From contig CBDCXJ010000023.1 of NCBI GenBank assembly GCA_965223695.1, forward strand, positions 225,845 through 289,844: a DNA stretch of 64,000 bases, written 5' to 3'. Positions within the stretch are counted from its first letter, which is position 1, and each line of letters starts with the position of its first letter. Origin of the DNA: JAUVPB01 sp965223695 (GTDB lineage: Bacteria; Actinomycetota; Thermoleophilia; Gaiellales; Gaiellaceae). The notes under the pieces were generated by a model, which did not search any database, was not told the origin of the DNA, and saw nothing but the letters and a program-made list of their open reading frames with translations. Shown here piece after piece: positions 51,808 through 60,875 of the stretch. The translations under genes and the position numbers were made by a program.

Positions 51808-53847
51808 CTAGGTGTGGATGGAAACGATGATCGGGATGATCAGGATCGCGACCAGGTTGGTGATCTTGATCATCGGGTTGATGGCGGGGCCGGCCGTGTC
51901 CTTGTATGGATCGCCGACCGTGTCTCCCGTGACCGATGCGGCGTGAGCATCTGAGCCCTTACCGCCGTGGGCGCCGTCCTCGATCAGCTTCTTGGCATTG
52001 TCCCACGCTCCGCCACCGGCCGTCATCGCGATTGCGAGGAAGATGCCGGTGATAATCGTCCCGATCAGAAGGCCGCCGAGTGCGCGCTCGTTGATCACGC
52101 CGACGATGATCGGCACGGCGATCGGAATCGCGGCCGGCAGCAGCATCAGCTTGATCGCCGAGGCGGTGACGAGCTCGACCGACTTGCTGTAGTCGGGTCG
52201 CTGGGTGCCGTCCATGATCCCCGGCATCTCGCGGAACTGCCGCCGCACTTCCTCGACGACCTGTCCACCGGCTTTGCCGACCGCCTGCATCGCCAGGGCA
52301 GCGAAGAGGAATGGCATCAGGCCGCCGATCAGCAGCCCGGCAATGACCCAGGGGTCGTTGAGGCTGAACATCGTCTCGAGGCCCTCGTCAGCGAGCCCAC
52401 GGATGTACTCGTCGAAGAGCACGAGCGCTGCGAGGCCGGCCGAGCCGATCGCGTAGCCCTTGGTGACGGCCTTGGTGGTGTTGCCGACGGCGTCGAGCGG
52501 GTCGGTGATGTTGCGCACCTCTTCGGGCAGATCGGCCATCTCGGCGATGCCGCCGGCGTTGTCCGTAACCGGGCCGTACGCATCGAGAGCGACGATCAGA
52601 CCCGTCATCGAGAGCTGGGCCATCACCGCGACGCCGATGCCGTAGAGGCTGCCGGTGATCTCGAACGCAGCGACCAGGCCGATCGCGATCACGATGACCG
52701 GCGCTGCCGTTGCCTCCATTCCCATTGCGAGGCCCTGGATGATGTTCGTGGCGTGCCCGGTTTCAGAGGCTTCGGCGATGCGTTTTACGGGTCGCCAGCG
52801 GGTTCCGGTGTAGTACTCGGTCAAGACCACGAGCAAGAAGGTCACCGCGAGCCCGACGAGCGCGGCCCCGTAGAGCCGCCAGAAGCTGAAGGGGCCTTCG
52901 TCGAAGGCGAGCGTGACCGGTATGAAGCCGATCGCAGAGAGGACGGTCGCGACACCCACCGCCCGGTACAGCGCGGCCATCACCGACGACTCGGCGTTGC
53001 GAACGCGCGCGAAGAATGTGCCGATCACGGAGGCGATGATCGAGATGGCGCCGATCGAAAGCGGGTAGAGGAAGATGTCGGTCTCACCGAACTGTGTGCC
53101 CAGCAACATCACGGCGACGGCGGTGACGGCGTAGGTCTCGAACAGGTCGGCGGCCATCCCTGCGCAGTCGCCGACGTTGTCGCCAACGTTGTCGGCGATG
53201 ACGGCTGGGTTACGTGGATCGTCCTCGGGGATTCCAGCCTCGATCTTGCCGACGAGGTCGGCGCCGACATCGGCGGCCTTCGTGAAGATTCCGCCGCCGA
53301 GGCGAGCAAAGACCGAGATGAGCGAGCCGCCGAAAGCGAGGCCGATCAGATCGTCGATCGCTGACTCGGCCGAGTTGTCGAGGCCGGTCGTGAGCACCCA
53401 GTAGTAGCCGGCAACGCCGAGGAGGCCCAGTCCGACCACGAGCAGGCCCGTGACCGAGCCCGCCTTGAACGCGACGTTCAGTGCCGGCGGCAAGCCGTCC
53501 TGCGCGGCCGCAGCCGTGCGCACGTTCGAGCGCACCGCGACGTTCATTCCAATGAAGCCGGCGGCCGCTGAGAGTGCGGCGCCGACGAGGAAGCCGATTG
53601 CGGCGCCCCAACCGAGCTGGTCGTAGAAGCCGAGCAGCAGGAACGGGATGATCGCGACCATCGCGATCGTGATGTATTGCCTCTTGAGATAGGCGGCAGC
53701 GCCCTCCTGGATCGCGCGCGCGATCTCTTGCATGCGCTCGCTGCCGGCCGGTCGACCGAGGAGCCAGACCGTGAGGTAGACGCCATAGCCGACCCCGACG
53801 GCTGCGCAGATCAGCGCAAACATCACGGCGTGGTCTTGGAAAAACAT
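51808..53847 (-). CDS. hppA: K+-independent H+-translocating membrane pyrophosphatase
   Basis: The 679-aa protein has about 16 membrane helices and the membrane-PPase signatures GGGIFTKAADVGADLVGKIE, DDPRNPAVIADNVGDNVGDC and DAYGPVTDNAGGIAEM, with GDTVGDPYKDTAGPAINP near the end. It couples pyrophosphate hydrolysis to proton pumping. The diagnostic site reads GNTTKAVTKGYAIG, with Lys where K+-dependent enzymes have Ala, so it is the K+-independent type. ATG with AGAGGAG upstream. Confidence 0.95.
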   Translation of the reverse strand: MFFQDHAVMFALICAAVGVGYGVYLTVWLLGRPAGSERMQEIARAIQEGAAAYLKRQYITIAMVAIIPFLLLGFYDQLGWGAAIGFLVGAALSAAAGFIGMNVAVRSNVRTAAAAQDGLPPALNVAFKAGSVTGLLVVGLGLLGVAGYYWVLTTGLDNSAESAIDDLIGLAFGGSLISVFARLGGGIFTKAADVGADLVGKIEAGIPEDDPRNPAVIADNVGDNVGDCAGMAADLFETYAVTAVAVMLLGTQFGETDIFLYPLSIGAISIIASVIGTFFARVRNAESSVMAALYRAVGVATVLSAIGFIPVTLAFDEGPFSFWRLYGAALVGLAVTFLLVVLTEYYTGTRWRPVKRIAEASETGHATNIIQGLAMGMEATAAPVIVIAIGLVAAFEITGSLYGIGVAVMAQLSMTGLIVALDAYGPVTDNAGGIAEMADLPEEVRNITDPLDAVGNTTKAVTKGYAIGSAGLAALVLFDEYIRGLADEGLETMFSLNDPWVIAGLLIGGLMPFLFAALAMQAVGKAGGQVVEEVRRQFREMPGIMDGTQRPDYSKSVELVTASAIKLMLLPAAIPIAVPIIVGVINERALGGLLIGTIITGIFLAIAMTAGGGAWDNAKKLIEDGAHGGKGSDAHAASVTGDTVGDPYKDTAGPAINPMIKITNLVAILIIPIIVSIHT

Positions 53848-53899
53848 CGGGTCAGGCTCCTCTCACGCTGCTGCCATCGGCGTACAACCGTGCTGTATT

Positions 53900-53914
53900 C
53901 GCTCCCAGGGAGCG
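53900..53914. promoter_or_regulatory. Perfect palindrome upstream of hppA
   Basis: CGCTCCC-A-GGGAGCG is a perfect 7-bp inverted repeat about 53 bp before the hppA start. It may be an operator or a leader hairpin. Confidence 0.4.
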
Positions 53915-54058
53915 CATGCCTGCACAATCACGGCGGGCAGGCTCGCCGGCCGGGATTAGTAGCACAGGTTACGGATGCGCCGTTCGCCGTTTCGGAGCTT
54001 CTCCGCCCGGCCCATGCGCGCCACCGAGCCAAGTGGCGAGCCCACGGGTACGCGCTGC

Positions 54059-54064
54059 AATACT
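54059..54064 (+). promoter_or_regulatory. -10 element of a leaderless promoter
   Basis: AATACT, then GGTGAA, then ATG at 54071. Confidence 0.4.
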
Positions 54065-54070
54065 GGTGAA

Positions 54071-55231
54071 ATGCGAAGGCGGCTCTTCCTGGCCGGGGGT
54101 CTCGCAGGCGCCCTGGCGATCGCGCTTGTCGTGGTCTTCGTCGTGGTGGTCGGGAACGGGAATGACGACACACCGGCGGTCGCGTCCTCGACGAACTCCG
54201 CCGAAGCTGATGGGGCAGCCGCTCCGAGCGACCCAGCCGCCGGAGCGTCGGCTACATCGGCTCAGGCGAGCCCGTCAAGCGACGGCAAGGCATTCGACGC
54301 CAGTTGCATCAACACGATCGAGCGCGAGTACGACTGCTACGAGGCATACCTCGTAGAGATCCTGAACACGCAGGGGCCTCCGGCGGCCCTCGTCGAGCTC
54401 GCGTCGCTCGCCGATCGAGACTCGTTCGTGCGCTCTGAGTGCCACCCGCTGACGCACTCGATCGGGCGCGCCGCGATGGACAAGTTCGGCTCGTTCCAGC
54501 GCGCTGTCCAGTTCGAGGACGGCACCTGTTGGAGCGGCTTTACACACGGGACGCTCGAGGCGCTCATGTTCAAGTACAAGGTCACCGAGCTCGACGAAGC
54601 CGTGCAAGGAGTGTGCGTGCAGGATCCGGAGCAGGCCTACTCGTTCGACTACTACAACTGTGTCCACGGCCTCGGTCACGGCGTTTCCTGGCGCTTCGAC
54701 AACGGTGTGTTCGAGGCATTGCCGGTCTGCGACGCGCTCGAGGGCCGCTGGGAGCAGCAGTCATGTCACAGCGGCGTGTTCATGCAGAACATCATCGTTG
54801 ACGGCGAGGCGCACAAGAGCCGCGAGCTTCGCCCGGACGAGCCGATGTACCCGTGCACCGCGGTCGTGGAGCAGTACAAGAAGACCTGCTACCTGATGCA
54901 GACCTCGTACGCGCTCCGCACCGTCGACTACGACTACGGCAAGGGCTTCGAGCTCTGCGAGACCGAGGCCGACGAGGGCTATGTCGAGACCTGCTACCGC
55001 AGCATGGGGCGCGACATCTCGGGCAACAGTCACCGCGAGTCGGCCAAGGTCGTCGAGCTCTGCAGTCTCGGTGACCCGGCGCTTCAGAAGCACTGCTTCC
55101 AGGGGGCCGTGAAGAACGCGGTCTTCAATGACCACGGGCTCGACAACGCCAACGAGCTCTGCAAGATCGTGCCCGCGCGCTACGAGCAGGACTGCATCGA
55201 CGCGCGCGACCAAGCCGCCTCGACGCTCTAG
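54071..55231 (+). CDS. Exported Cys/His-rich protein of unknown function
   Basis: The 386-aa protein has an N-terminal membrane anchor/signal (RRRLFLAGGLAGALAIALVV), an Ala/Ser linker to about 75 and then a Cys-rich region with some 20 Cys in regularly spaced modules. The motifs SECHPLTHSIGRAAMDKFG, CWSGFTHGTLEAL, CVHGLGHGVSWRF and CHSGVFMQN pair Cys with His, followed by further CY/CF-type modules to the end. Such pairing suggests metal or heme binding, or disulfide-linked repeats outside the cell. I do not recognise a named family. It stands alone, divergent from hppA. Confidence 0.7.
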   Translation: MRRRLFLAGGLAGALAIALVVVFVVVVGNGNDDTPAVASSTNSAEADGAAAPSDPAAGASATSAQASPSSDGKAFDASCINTIEREYDCYEAYLVEILNTQGPPAALVELASLADRDSFVRSECHPLTHSIGRAAMDKFGSFQRAVQFEDGTCWSGFTHGTLEALMFKYKVTELDEAVQGVCVQDPEQAYSFDYYNCVHGLGHGVSWRFDNGVFEALPVCDALEGRWEQQSCHSGVFMQNIIVDGEAHKSRELRPDEPMYPCTAVVEQYKKTCYLMQTSYALRTVDYDYGKGFELCETEADEGYVETCYRSMGRDISGNSHRESAKVVELCSLGDPALQKHCFQGAVKNAVFNDHGLDNANELCKIVPARYEQDCIDARDQAASTL

Positions 55232-55280
55232 CCACGAGACCCTCGGGATAGCGCCTTGCGGCCGGACCCGCCGCAGTACT

Positions 55281-55315
55281 CCCCCAAAAGGGGGATACCC
55301 GCCCAGTTGTGGGCG
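55281..55315. promoter_or_regulatory. Two palindromes upstream of the second GGDEF gene
   Basis: CCCCC-AAAA-GGGGG (55281-55294) and CGCCCA-GTTG-TGGGCG (55300-55315) have 4-nt spacers and centres 20 bp apart, resembling the pair before the GGDEF-EAL gene. Confidence 0.45.
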
Positions 55316-55361
55316 CCGATTTACGTGCAAACGCGTCCCCGTCCCCGACCGAGGAACTCGC

Positions 55362-56466
55362 ATGGCGCGCTCGCGCATCCCTGCTCAACGCGATCCCGCA
55401 CGCCGGCCCGACTCAGCACCGGAGCCGCCACCCGACAGCCCGCCTAACCAGCCCATCAGCTCGGTGCGGGCGTCGCTACGTGTGACGCGGGACGACGACG
55501 ACGCGTCGTCGCGGAACACCAGCGCAGAGCCGGCCCAGACGACTGACGGGGCCGCGCCCGATCCCCGTAGAGAAGCGCCGATCTCGTTCTCGACCGGCCG
55601 CGTGCTCGCCTTGCTCGGCGACCCGGTCGAGCGATTGCTCGTCGACGAGCGCCTCAGGCGAGTTCGACGTCCAGGTCGTGCCCGAGCTCAAACACGCGGT
55701 CGCCTCGGCATCGCGCCACTTCGACGCCGCCGTGATCGATCTGCGCTGCATGGTGAACGAGGCACCCGCCGCGGTGCGTCAGCTTGTTGCAGCCATCGGC
55801 GACACCCCGGTCGTCGTGGTCGGCCAGTCCGAAGATCAGGCGCGCGCCGTCGAGGCTCTCGACGCAGGCGCCGAGGACTTCGTGCCGCGCGCCATGCTCG
55901 GGTCCGATGCGCTGCTGCACGCGGTACGACGTGGAGTCGCACGAGACGAGCGCCGCCTCGAGCTCGACCGTCTGGCGTTCACCGATCCGCTGACCGGCCT
56001 GCTCAACCAGCGTGGCTTCAAGGTCATCGGCGCGCGCGCCCTCGACGCCTCGGAGCGGCTGGGATCGGCGTTCACCGTTCTCTTCCTCGATATCGACAAC
56101 CTCGAGCAGATCAACGCTGCCTACGGTCACAGCATCGGTGACGAGGCGCTGCGCGAAACGGCCGAGGTGCTGCGTCGGAACGTCCGCGCGATGGACGTCA
56201 TCGCGAGGGTCGGCGACGACGAGTTCTGCGTCGCTCTGACCGACGGCTCGGCGCCGGCCCCCACCGTCGCGCAGCGGCTCGGTCGCGCGTTCGACGAGCG
56301 AAACGAGTCACGCGAGGGCTACATGCTCTCGCTGACACTGGGTGTGACCGACTCCGACGAGTGGCGCAATCCGACGCTCGATCACCTGCTCTCGGAGGCG
56401 GCGGCCAGGATGCTCACCGCGAAGGTCACCCAGGCCCCGGCTCAGCGCGCGACGTCACCCGGTTGA
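55362..56466 (+). CDS. Receiver-like plus GGDEF protein, one frameshift
   Basis: The gene begins at ATG 55362 with a Pro/Ser-rich tail, then VLALLGDPVERLLVDERL. Near 55655 it changes frame into EFDVQVVPELKHAVASA and a response-regulator-like half (VVVVGQSEDQARAVEALDAG). It ends with a GGDEF domain (FTDPLTGLLNQRGFKVIG, FTVLFLDIDNLEQINAAYGH, RVGDDEFCV). The signature is GDDEF rather than GGDEF, with an inhibitory-site RAMD before it, so cyclase activity is uncertain. The receiver-like part lacks a clear phosphorylatable Asp. It converges on mtnP. Confidence 0.75.
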
Positions 56467-56489
56467 TCGGCTTCCGGCCGCGCTTGCGC

Positions 56490-56504
56490 GGGCGGCGCCC
56501 GCCC
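56490..56504. terminator. Hairpin between convergent genes
   Basis: GGGCGG-CGC-CCGCCC lies between the GGDEF and mtnP stops. Confidence 0.45.
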
Positions 56505-56517
56505 TCAAGGAGGACAG

Positions 56518-57306
56518 CTAGCCGCGGGCGCGCTCGAGCGCCGCGCCGCAGCCGCATTCGAAGCTCGCACCGGCCGCCTGCGGGATGACCTCGAGGAGCA
56601 GCTCTTGCAGGCGGGCGTTGTTGCCGTGGAAGGTCTCGGCCACGCTCTCGAACGAGACCGGCTCGACGCCCTCAACGCCGACGTCGTGGTCGGTGACCAT
56701 CGAGATGTTGGCGTAGCAGAGCTCGAGCTCACGGGCGAGGTATCCCTCGGGGTAGGCCGTCATGTTGACGACGTCCCACCCCATCGACTGGAACCACGCC
56801 GACTCGGCCCGCGTCGAGAAGCGGGGCCCCTGGATGGCGACAACGGTGCCGCCATCGTGGGCCGTGATCTCGAGCGGACCGGCCGCGTCGAGGACGACCT
56901 GGCGAAGGGTCGGGCAGTACGGGTCCGCCGCCGAGACGTGGGTCACCGGCGCGTCGTCGTAGAACGTGTCGTCGCGTCCCGACGTGCGATCGACGAACTG
57001 GTCACAGACGACGAAGTCGCCGAGCGCGAGCTCTGACGTCAGCGCTCCCGCGGCGTTCGGCCCGATGATGCGCCGCGCGCCGAGCTCTCGCATCGCCCAG
57101 ACGTTCGCGCGGTAGGGGATCCGGTGCGGTGGCAGCTGGTGCTTCTTCCCGTGCCTGGGAATGAACGCGACACCCACGCCCGCAACCTCGCCGACCGCAA
57201 CCGGCGCCGACGGCGAGCCGTAGGGCGTGTCGAGCTCGACCTCCTCGGCGTCTGAGAGGAACTCGTAGAAGCCCGAGCCGCCGAAGACGCCGAGCTGCAC
57301 GGACAT
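56518..57306 (-). CDS. mtnP: S-methyl-5'-thioadenosine phosphorylase
   Basis: The 262-aa nucleoside phosphorylase has LGVFGGSGFYEFL, AFIPRHGKKHQLPPHRIPYR, GPNAAGALTSELALGDFV, AIQGPRFSTRAES and WDVVNMTAYPEGYLARE. The NMT..PE stretch marks the MTAP/PNP-2 family. It splits methylthioadenosine to adenine and methylthioribose-1-phosphate in methionine salvage. It is the last gene of a three-gene set with the DUF1844-like and GCS2 genes. Confidence 0.9.
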   Translation of the reverse strand: MSVQLGVFGGSGFYEFLSDAEEVELDTPYGSPSAPVAVGEVAGVGVAFIPRHGKKHQLPPHRIPYRANVWAMRELGARRIIGPNAAGALTSELALGDFVVCDQFVDRTSGRDDTFYDDAPVTHVSAADPYCPTLRQVVLDAAGPLEITAHDGGTVVAIQGPRFSTRAESAWFQSMGWDVVNMTAYPEGYLARELELCYANISMVTDHDVGVEGVEPVSFESVAETFHGNNARLQELLLEVIPQAAGASFECGCGAALERARG

Positions 57307-57312
57307 GGGAGG

Positions 57313-57732
57313 CTAGCCCTCGGTGGCGTCGGGCTCGGTGGACTCGGTGGTCTCGGGCGCGGCGGGCTCGGGCTCGTCGTCCGCAGCCGGCTCCGCCTCC
57401 TCGGCCGGCTCCGTGTCCGCGGACGCCTCCCCCACCGCGCGCACGTAGGCAAGCTTTAGCTGCGCCGCCGACTGCTTGAAGTCGCCTGCGAGCTGCTCGG
57501 GGAGAAACCGCTCCAGCACGGGCACGAGCGCGTCGAGCGTCTCGATCGCGAGCTGCGACTGGGGCAGGTCACGGTCCTCGAGCGTGTCGGCCGAGAGGCC
57601 GAGCCGGCGGAAGCCGATCGACGAGACGGTGACGAGGCTCTGCATGAGCACGTCCTCGACACGGAGCGCTTTCAGCTGCTCCTCGAGCTCGCGCGCGAAC
57701 TTCTCTTGCTCTTCCTGGCTGGGCTCAGACAT
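57313..57732 (-). CDS. DUF1844-like protein with acidic tail
   Basis: The 139-aa protein has a helical core MQSLVTVSSIGFRRLGLSAD, LPQSQLAIETLDALVPVLE and FKQSAAQLKLAYVRAVG, typical of DUF1844. A highly acidic Pro/Glu/Thr tail follows over the last 40 residues. The function is unknown. It overlaps the GCS2 stop by 8 bp and lies six bases before mtnP. Confidence 0.72.
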   Translation of the reverse strand: MSEPSQEEQEKFARELEEQLKALRVEDVLMQSLVTVSSIGFRRLGLSADTLEDRDLPQSQLAIETLDALVPVLERFLPEQLAGDFKQSAAQLKLAYVRAVGEASADTEPAEEAEPAADDEPEPAAPETTESTEPDATEG

Positions 57733-58912
57733 GGCGGTGTTCTACCGCGCGCTCGACGTCGCGCGTTCGCTCAACCTGCTCGGCGTATACCTCGCGCAGC
57801 CCGGCGCCCTCGGCGTGACGGGCCATCTGGCGCTCGGCCGCGTTGGCGCTGGGAACCTCGAGGTAGCCGGCGACGCCGAGCTCCTCGGCGACGGGCATCA
57901 CCCACTCGACCAGCTCCTCAAGCGCCTGACGGGTAGGGCGAAGGCGAAACTCGTCCATCCGCGCGAAGTCGAGTAGCTCACCGGCGAGCCCATTGCGAAT
58001 CGCCCGCCAGAAGTTCTCCTCGATCAGGCGCGGGCGATACACCGGAACGGGTTCGCCCTCGTCCAGAGCACGAGCAATTCGCGCGGCGAGGGCGTAGCAG
58101 AGCGCGCTGACCGATCGCGCCTCGCTGAGCTCGGGCTGGCCGTCGCAGATGCGGATCTCGACGGTCGGAAACTGCAGGTGCAGACGCACGCTCCACCAGA
58201 GCTGCGTGTGCTCGTCGACCGAGCCCGTCGTATAGAGGTAGTGCAGGAACTCCTGATAGTCGGCCCAGTCGTCGAACGCGTCGGGAATGCCGCAGCGCGG
58301 GAACATCTTCGTGAACCTCTGTGAGCGCACCGAGTGCAGGTGCGTGTAGCAGTCCTCGATGAACGGCGACGAGGCCGACAGCGCGAGCAGCTCGGGAAGG
58401 TACCCGCGCAGGGCGTTGCAGACAGCGACCGCTCGGTCGGGGCCGCGGATGCCGATGTGCACGTGCAGACCGAACGTGTTGTTGCGCCAGACCACGTACT
58501 TCAAGATCTCATCGTTTCGCTGATAGTGCGGCGTGTCGATGATCCGCTGCTCCTGCCACGGCGCCCAGGGGTGCGTCCCGGTCGCGCCGAGGAGCAGATC
58601 GTGTGCGTCCGCAAGCTCGAGCAGCTGCACGCGCCGCTCGGCGAGCTTCTCGGCCGCCTCCGCGAACGTCTCGCACTTGCCGGTCTTCACCTCGATCTCC
58701 GAGGCGATCAGCTCGCCGGCGATGTGCTCACCGAGGGGCGTCCCGAGCCCGGCGGCCTCGAGCTCCTCGAAGCGGTTGACCATCCCGAGCGTGTCGGGGT
58801 CGAGAAGGGCGAACTCCTCCTCGACCGCGAGCGTGAAGTCGCGGCCTTCTTCGAACTGCTCGCGGGCGAGCTTTAGCTGCTCCTCGGCAGTGAGCGTCTG
58901 GGCGTCTCCCAC
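57725..58912 (-). CDS. GCS2-type carboxylate-amine ligase (YbdK-like)
   Basis: This 395-aa glutamate-cysteine ligase family 2 protein has TLAVEEEFALLDPDTLGMVN, SEIEVKTGKCETFAEAAEKL, GATGTHPWAPW, GLHVHIGIRG and VEIRICDGQPELSEA. It has weak gamma-glutamyl ligase activity in characterised relatives; the natural substrates are unclear. GTG at 58912 follows TAGTTT by six bases (leaderless). First gene of the operon with the DUF1844-like gene and mtnP. Confidence 0.88.
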   Translation of the reverse strand: MGDAQTLTAEEQLKLAREQFEEGRDFTLAVEEEFALLDPDTLGMVNRFEELEAAGLGTPLGEHIAGELIASEIEVKTGKCETFAEAAEKLAERRVQLLELADAHDLLLGATGTHPWAPWQEQRIIDTPHYQRNDEILKYVVWRNNTFGLHVHIGIRGPDRAVAVCNALRGYLPELLALSASSPFIEDCYTHLHSVRSQRFTKMFPRCGIPDAFDDWADYQEFLHYLYTTGSVDEHTQLWWSVRLHLQFPTVEIRICDGQPELSEARSVSALCYALAARIARALDEGEPVPVYRPRLIEENFWRAIRNGLAGELLDFARMDEFRLRPTRQALEELVEWVMPVAEELGVAGYLEVPSANAAERQMARHAEGAGLREVYAEQVERTRDVERAVEHRHV

Positions 58913-58918
58913 GCGTCG

Positions 58919-58924
58919 AAACTA
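58919..58924 (-). promoter_or_regulatory. -10 element of a leaderless promoter (GCS2 gene)
   Basis: TAGTTT on the reverse strand, then CGACGC, then GTG. Confidence 0.5.
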
Positions 58925-58942
58925 CCAGCTACTTGGGTGTAG

Positions 58943-60207
58943 TTACGAGCGCGTAGGGACGCCTTCGATCAGGCGCTCCGCGACGCTCTGCCAACCCCAG
59001 TTGGCCACCGCGGTCTCGCGCGCGGCCTCCGCGAGGGCGTGGCGCTCGCTACTCGAAAGGTCGAGATGGGCTCCCAGCGCGCGAGCCAGGTCGACGGCGT
59101 CGCCGCTCTCGAACGAGGCCGGCGCCGCCGCGCTCTCGGGGTACTGCCGCTCGAGTGCCTCGGCGACGGTCGCGAGCCCCGAGTGCCGTGCGACGAGAGG
59201 CGGAACCCCACTCGCCGCGGCTTCCGCGGCGACCATCCCGAAGGCCTCGGGGAAGATCGAGGGAACGACGGCGACGTCACACAGCGGCCAGAGCCGCGCG
59301 AGGTGACGGTGCTCGAGCGCTCCGGTGAAGAGCACGTCGAGATCGGCCGCCTGACGCTCGAGCGCCGTCCTCGCCTCGCCGAAGCCCGCGATCACGCAGC
59401 GCGCGTCGAGCGTACGCAATGCCTCGAGCAGCAGGTGGACGCCCTTCTCGTCGCTGAGCTTGCCGACGTAGCCGACCGTCGCCCGCTCCTGTGCGAAGAA
59501 CAACGCCAAGCGCTCGGCGTTGCCCGGGTCGGGGAAGCGCTCAACCGCACCACCCGCAGGCGCAACGTCGGCCTCGGCCTCGGCGATGAGCTCGGCGAGC
59601 GCGCTCGCACGCTCGCGCGGCCGAAACAACTCGACGTCCACACCGGGCGGAATCTCTCCGACCCTGCGCAAGTGGGGGCCCGGGCCAATCGTCTCCTCGA
59701 GAGCTCTGCCGATGTGGGCGCTGCCAACGTAGACCTCACGCGCGCCCGCAAGCGAGACCCTCGCCCACTGCTGCAGCTCGGCGTTCCCCCGGATCGCGAA
59801 CTCGAGCTCGCTGCCGTGCACCTTCACGCCGAACGGCTCGCCGAACTCCACCCCGACCGCGGCGCCGAGCAGGACGTGGTTGGTCAGCGTGTAGTCGACG
59901 GGCAGCAGCTCACGCATCGCCGCGGCATTGGCCTCGACGACACGCTGTTCGCTCTGCCCAGGTCGTCTCGCCGAGAAGTTTGACGTCGAAGCCGTCGTAG
60001 TTGTCGCGAACGAAGACCGGCAGCACCGGCCCGATCTCGGGCCGGATGACCGTGGCCGAGCCGACGTCGTGCCGCTCGGGCTCGGGGTCCTGGCAGATCA
60101 CCGTGACGTCGTGACCGAGCCCTGACCAGGCCCGCGCCAGCGAGGCGTGTATAGACGTTCGAGCCCGTCCCTCCGAGCAGGTAGCCGTGCCAGATCAGGA
60201 TTCGCAC
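58943..60207 (-). CDS. Family-4 glycosyltransferase (two frameshifts near the 5' end)
   Basis: The start at GTG 60207 encodes RILIWHGYLLGGTGSNVYT. The frame changes near 60150 into SGLGHDVTVICQDPEPERHD and near 59950 into RVVEANAAAMRELLPVDYTL, then runs intact for 324 residues. The later part has PFGVKVHGSELEF, GYVGKLSDEKGVHLLLEAL and SIFPEAFGMVAAEAAASGVP (the E-x7-E nucleotide-sugar site). It is a retaining GT-B enzyme that adds a sugar to a lipid or glycan. Both breaks look like single-base indels in an otherwise normal gene. It is divergent from the sigma factor gene. Confidence 0.82.
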
Positions 60208-60324
60208 CCGGCTAATCTTGCCGCCGTCGCCCGACGTGAGCCGGGCGGGTCGTTGGTTCACCAACAATCCTGGCGCCGTTTCGTCGAACGAGGAAACGCA
60301 GGCAGCGAGGGAGAACGACTACCG

Positions 60325-60875
60325 GTGGACACCGATGCCACGCTGGTGAAGCGTGCCCAGAAGGGCGACGCAGGTGCCTTCGCGCGCCTCGTCGAGCAGG
60401 AGCAGAACCGGCTCTACACGCTCGCCGTACGCGAGCTCGGCTCGGCGGCCGACGCCGAGGACGCGGTGCAGGAGGCATTGATCCGCGCCTGGCGCGCTCT
60501 GCCTCGCTTCCGAGCCGAGTCGCGCTTCTCGACCTGGATCTACCGGATCCAGCTGAACGCGATCCACGATCAGCGCACGAAGCGCTCACGCGGTAGCGGC
60601 GCGCCGCTCGAGGACATCCCGGAGCCGGCCGATCCGCGCGACGCGATCCACACGAGCGAGCTCTCGAGCGCGCTGCAGGAGGCCCTCAGCACGCTCGACG
60701 AGACCTACCGAACGGCGGTCGTCATGTCAGACGTTTCGGGCATGTCGTATGGCGAGATAGCGGATGTGTCTGGGCCGTCGCCGAGGGTACGGTGAAGTCG
60801 AGGATCTTCCGTGGTCGCGCCGAGCTGGCGCGGCTGCTTGGAACCTCGGCCGCGGCTCCGGAGTCCAACCAATGA
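60325..60875 (+). CDS. ECF-family RNA polymerase sigma factor (one frameshift)
   Basis: Region 2 is clear: LVKRAQKGDAGAFARLVEQE, AEDAVQEALIRAWRALPRF and FSTWIYRIQLNAI. Region 4 begins ALSTLDETYRTAVVMSDVSG, MSYGEIADV, and continues after a one-base slip near 60765 as VAEGTVKSRIFRGRAELARL to a stop at 60873-60875. A GTG at 60325 with GAGGGAGA upstream is the likely start. The stop overlaps the ATG of a zinc-finger anti-sigma gene. It probably responds to an envelope or redox signal. Confidence 0.82.

Noticed and set aside
51967..53364. 465-codon forward frame opposite hppA
   Set aside because: Antisense shadow: charged, repetitive composition, while hppA on the other strand is complete and conserved.
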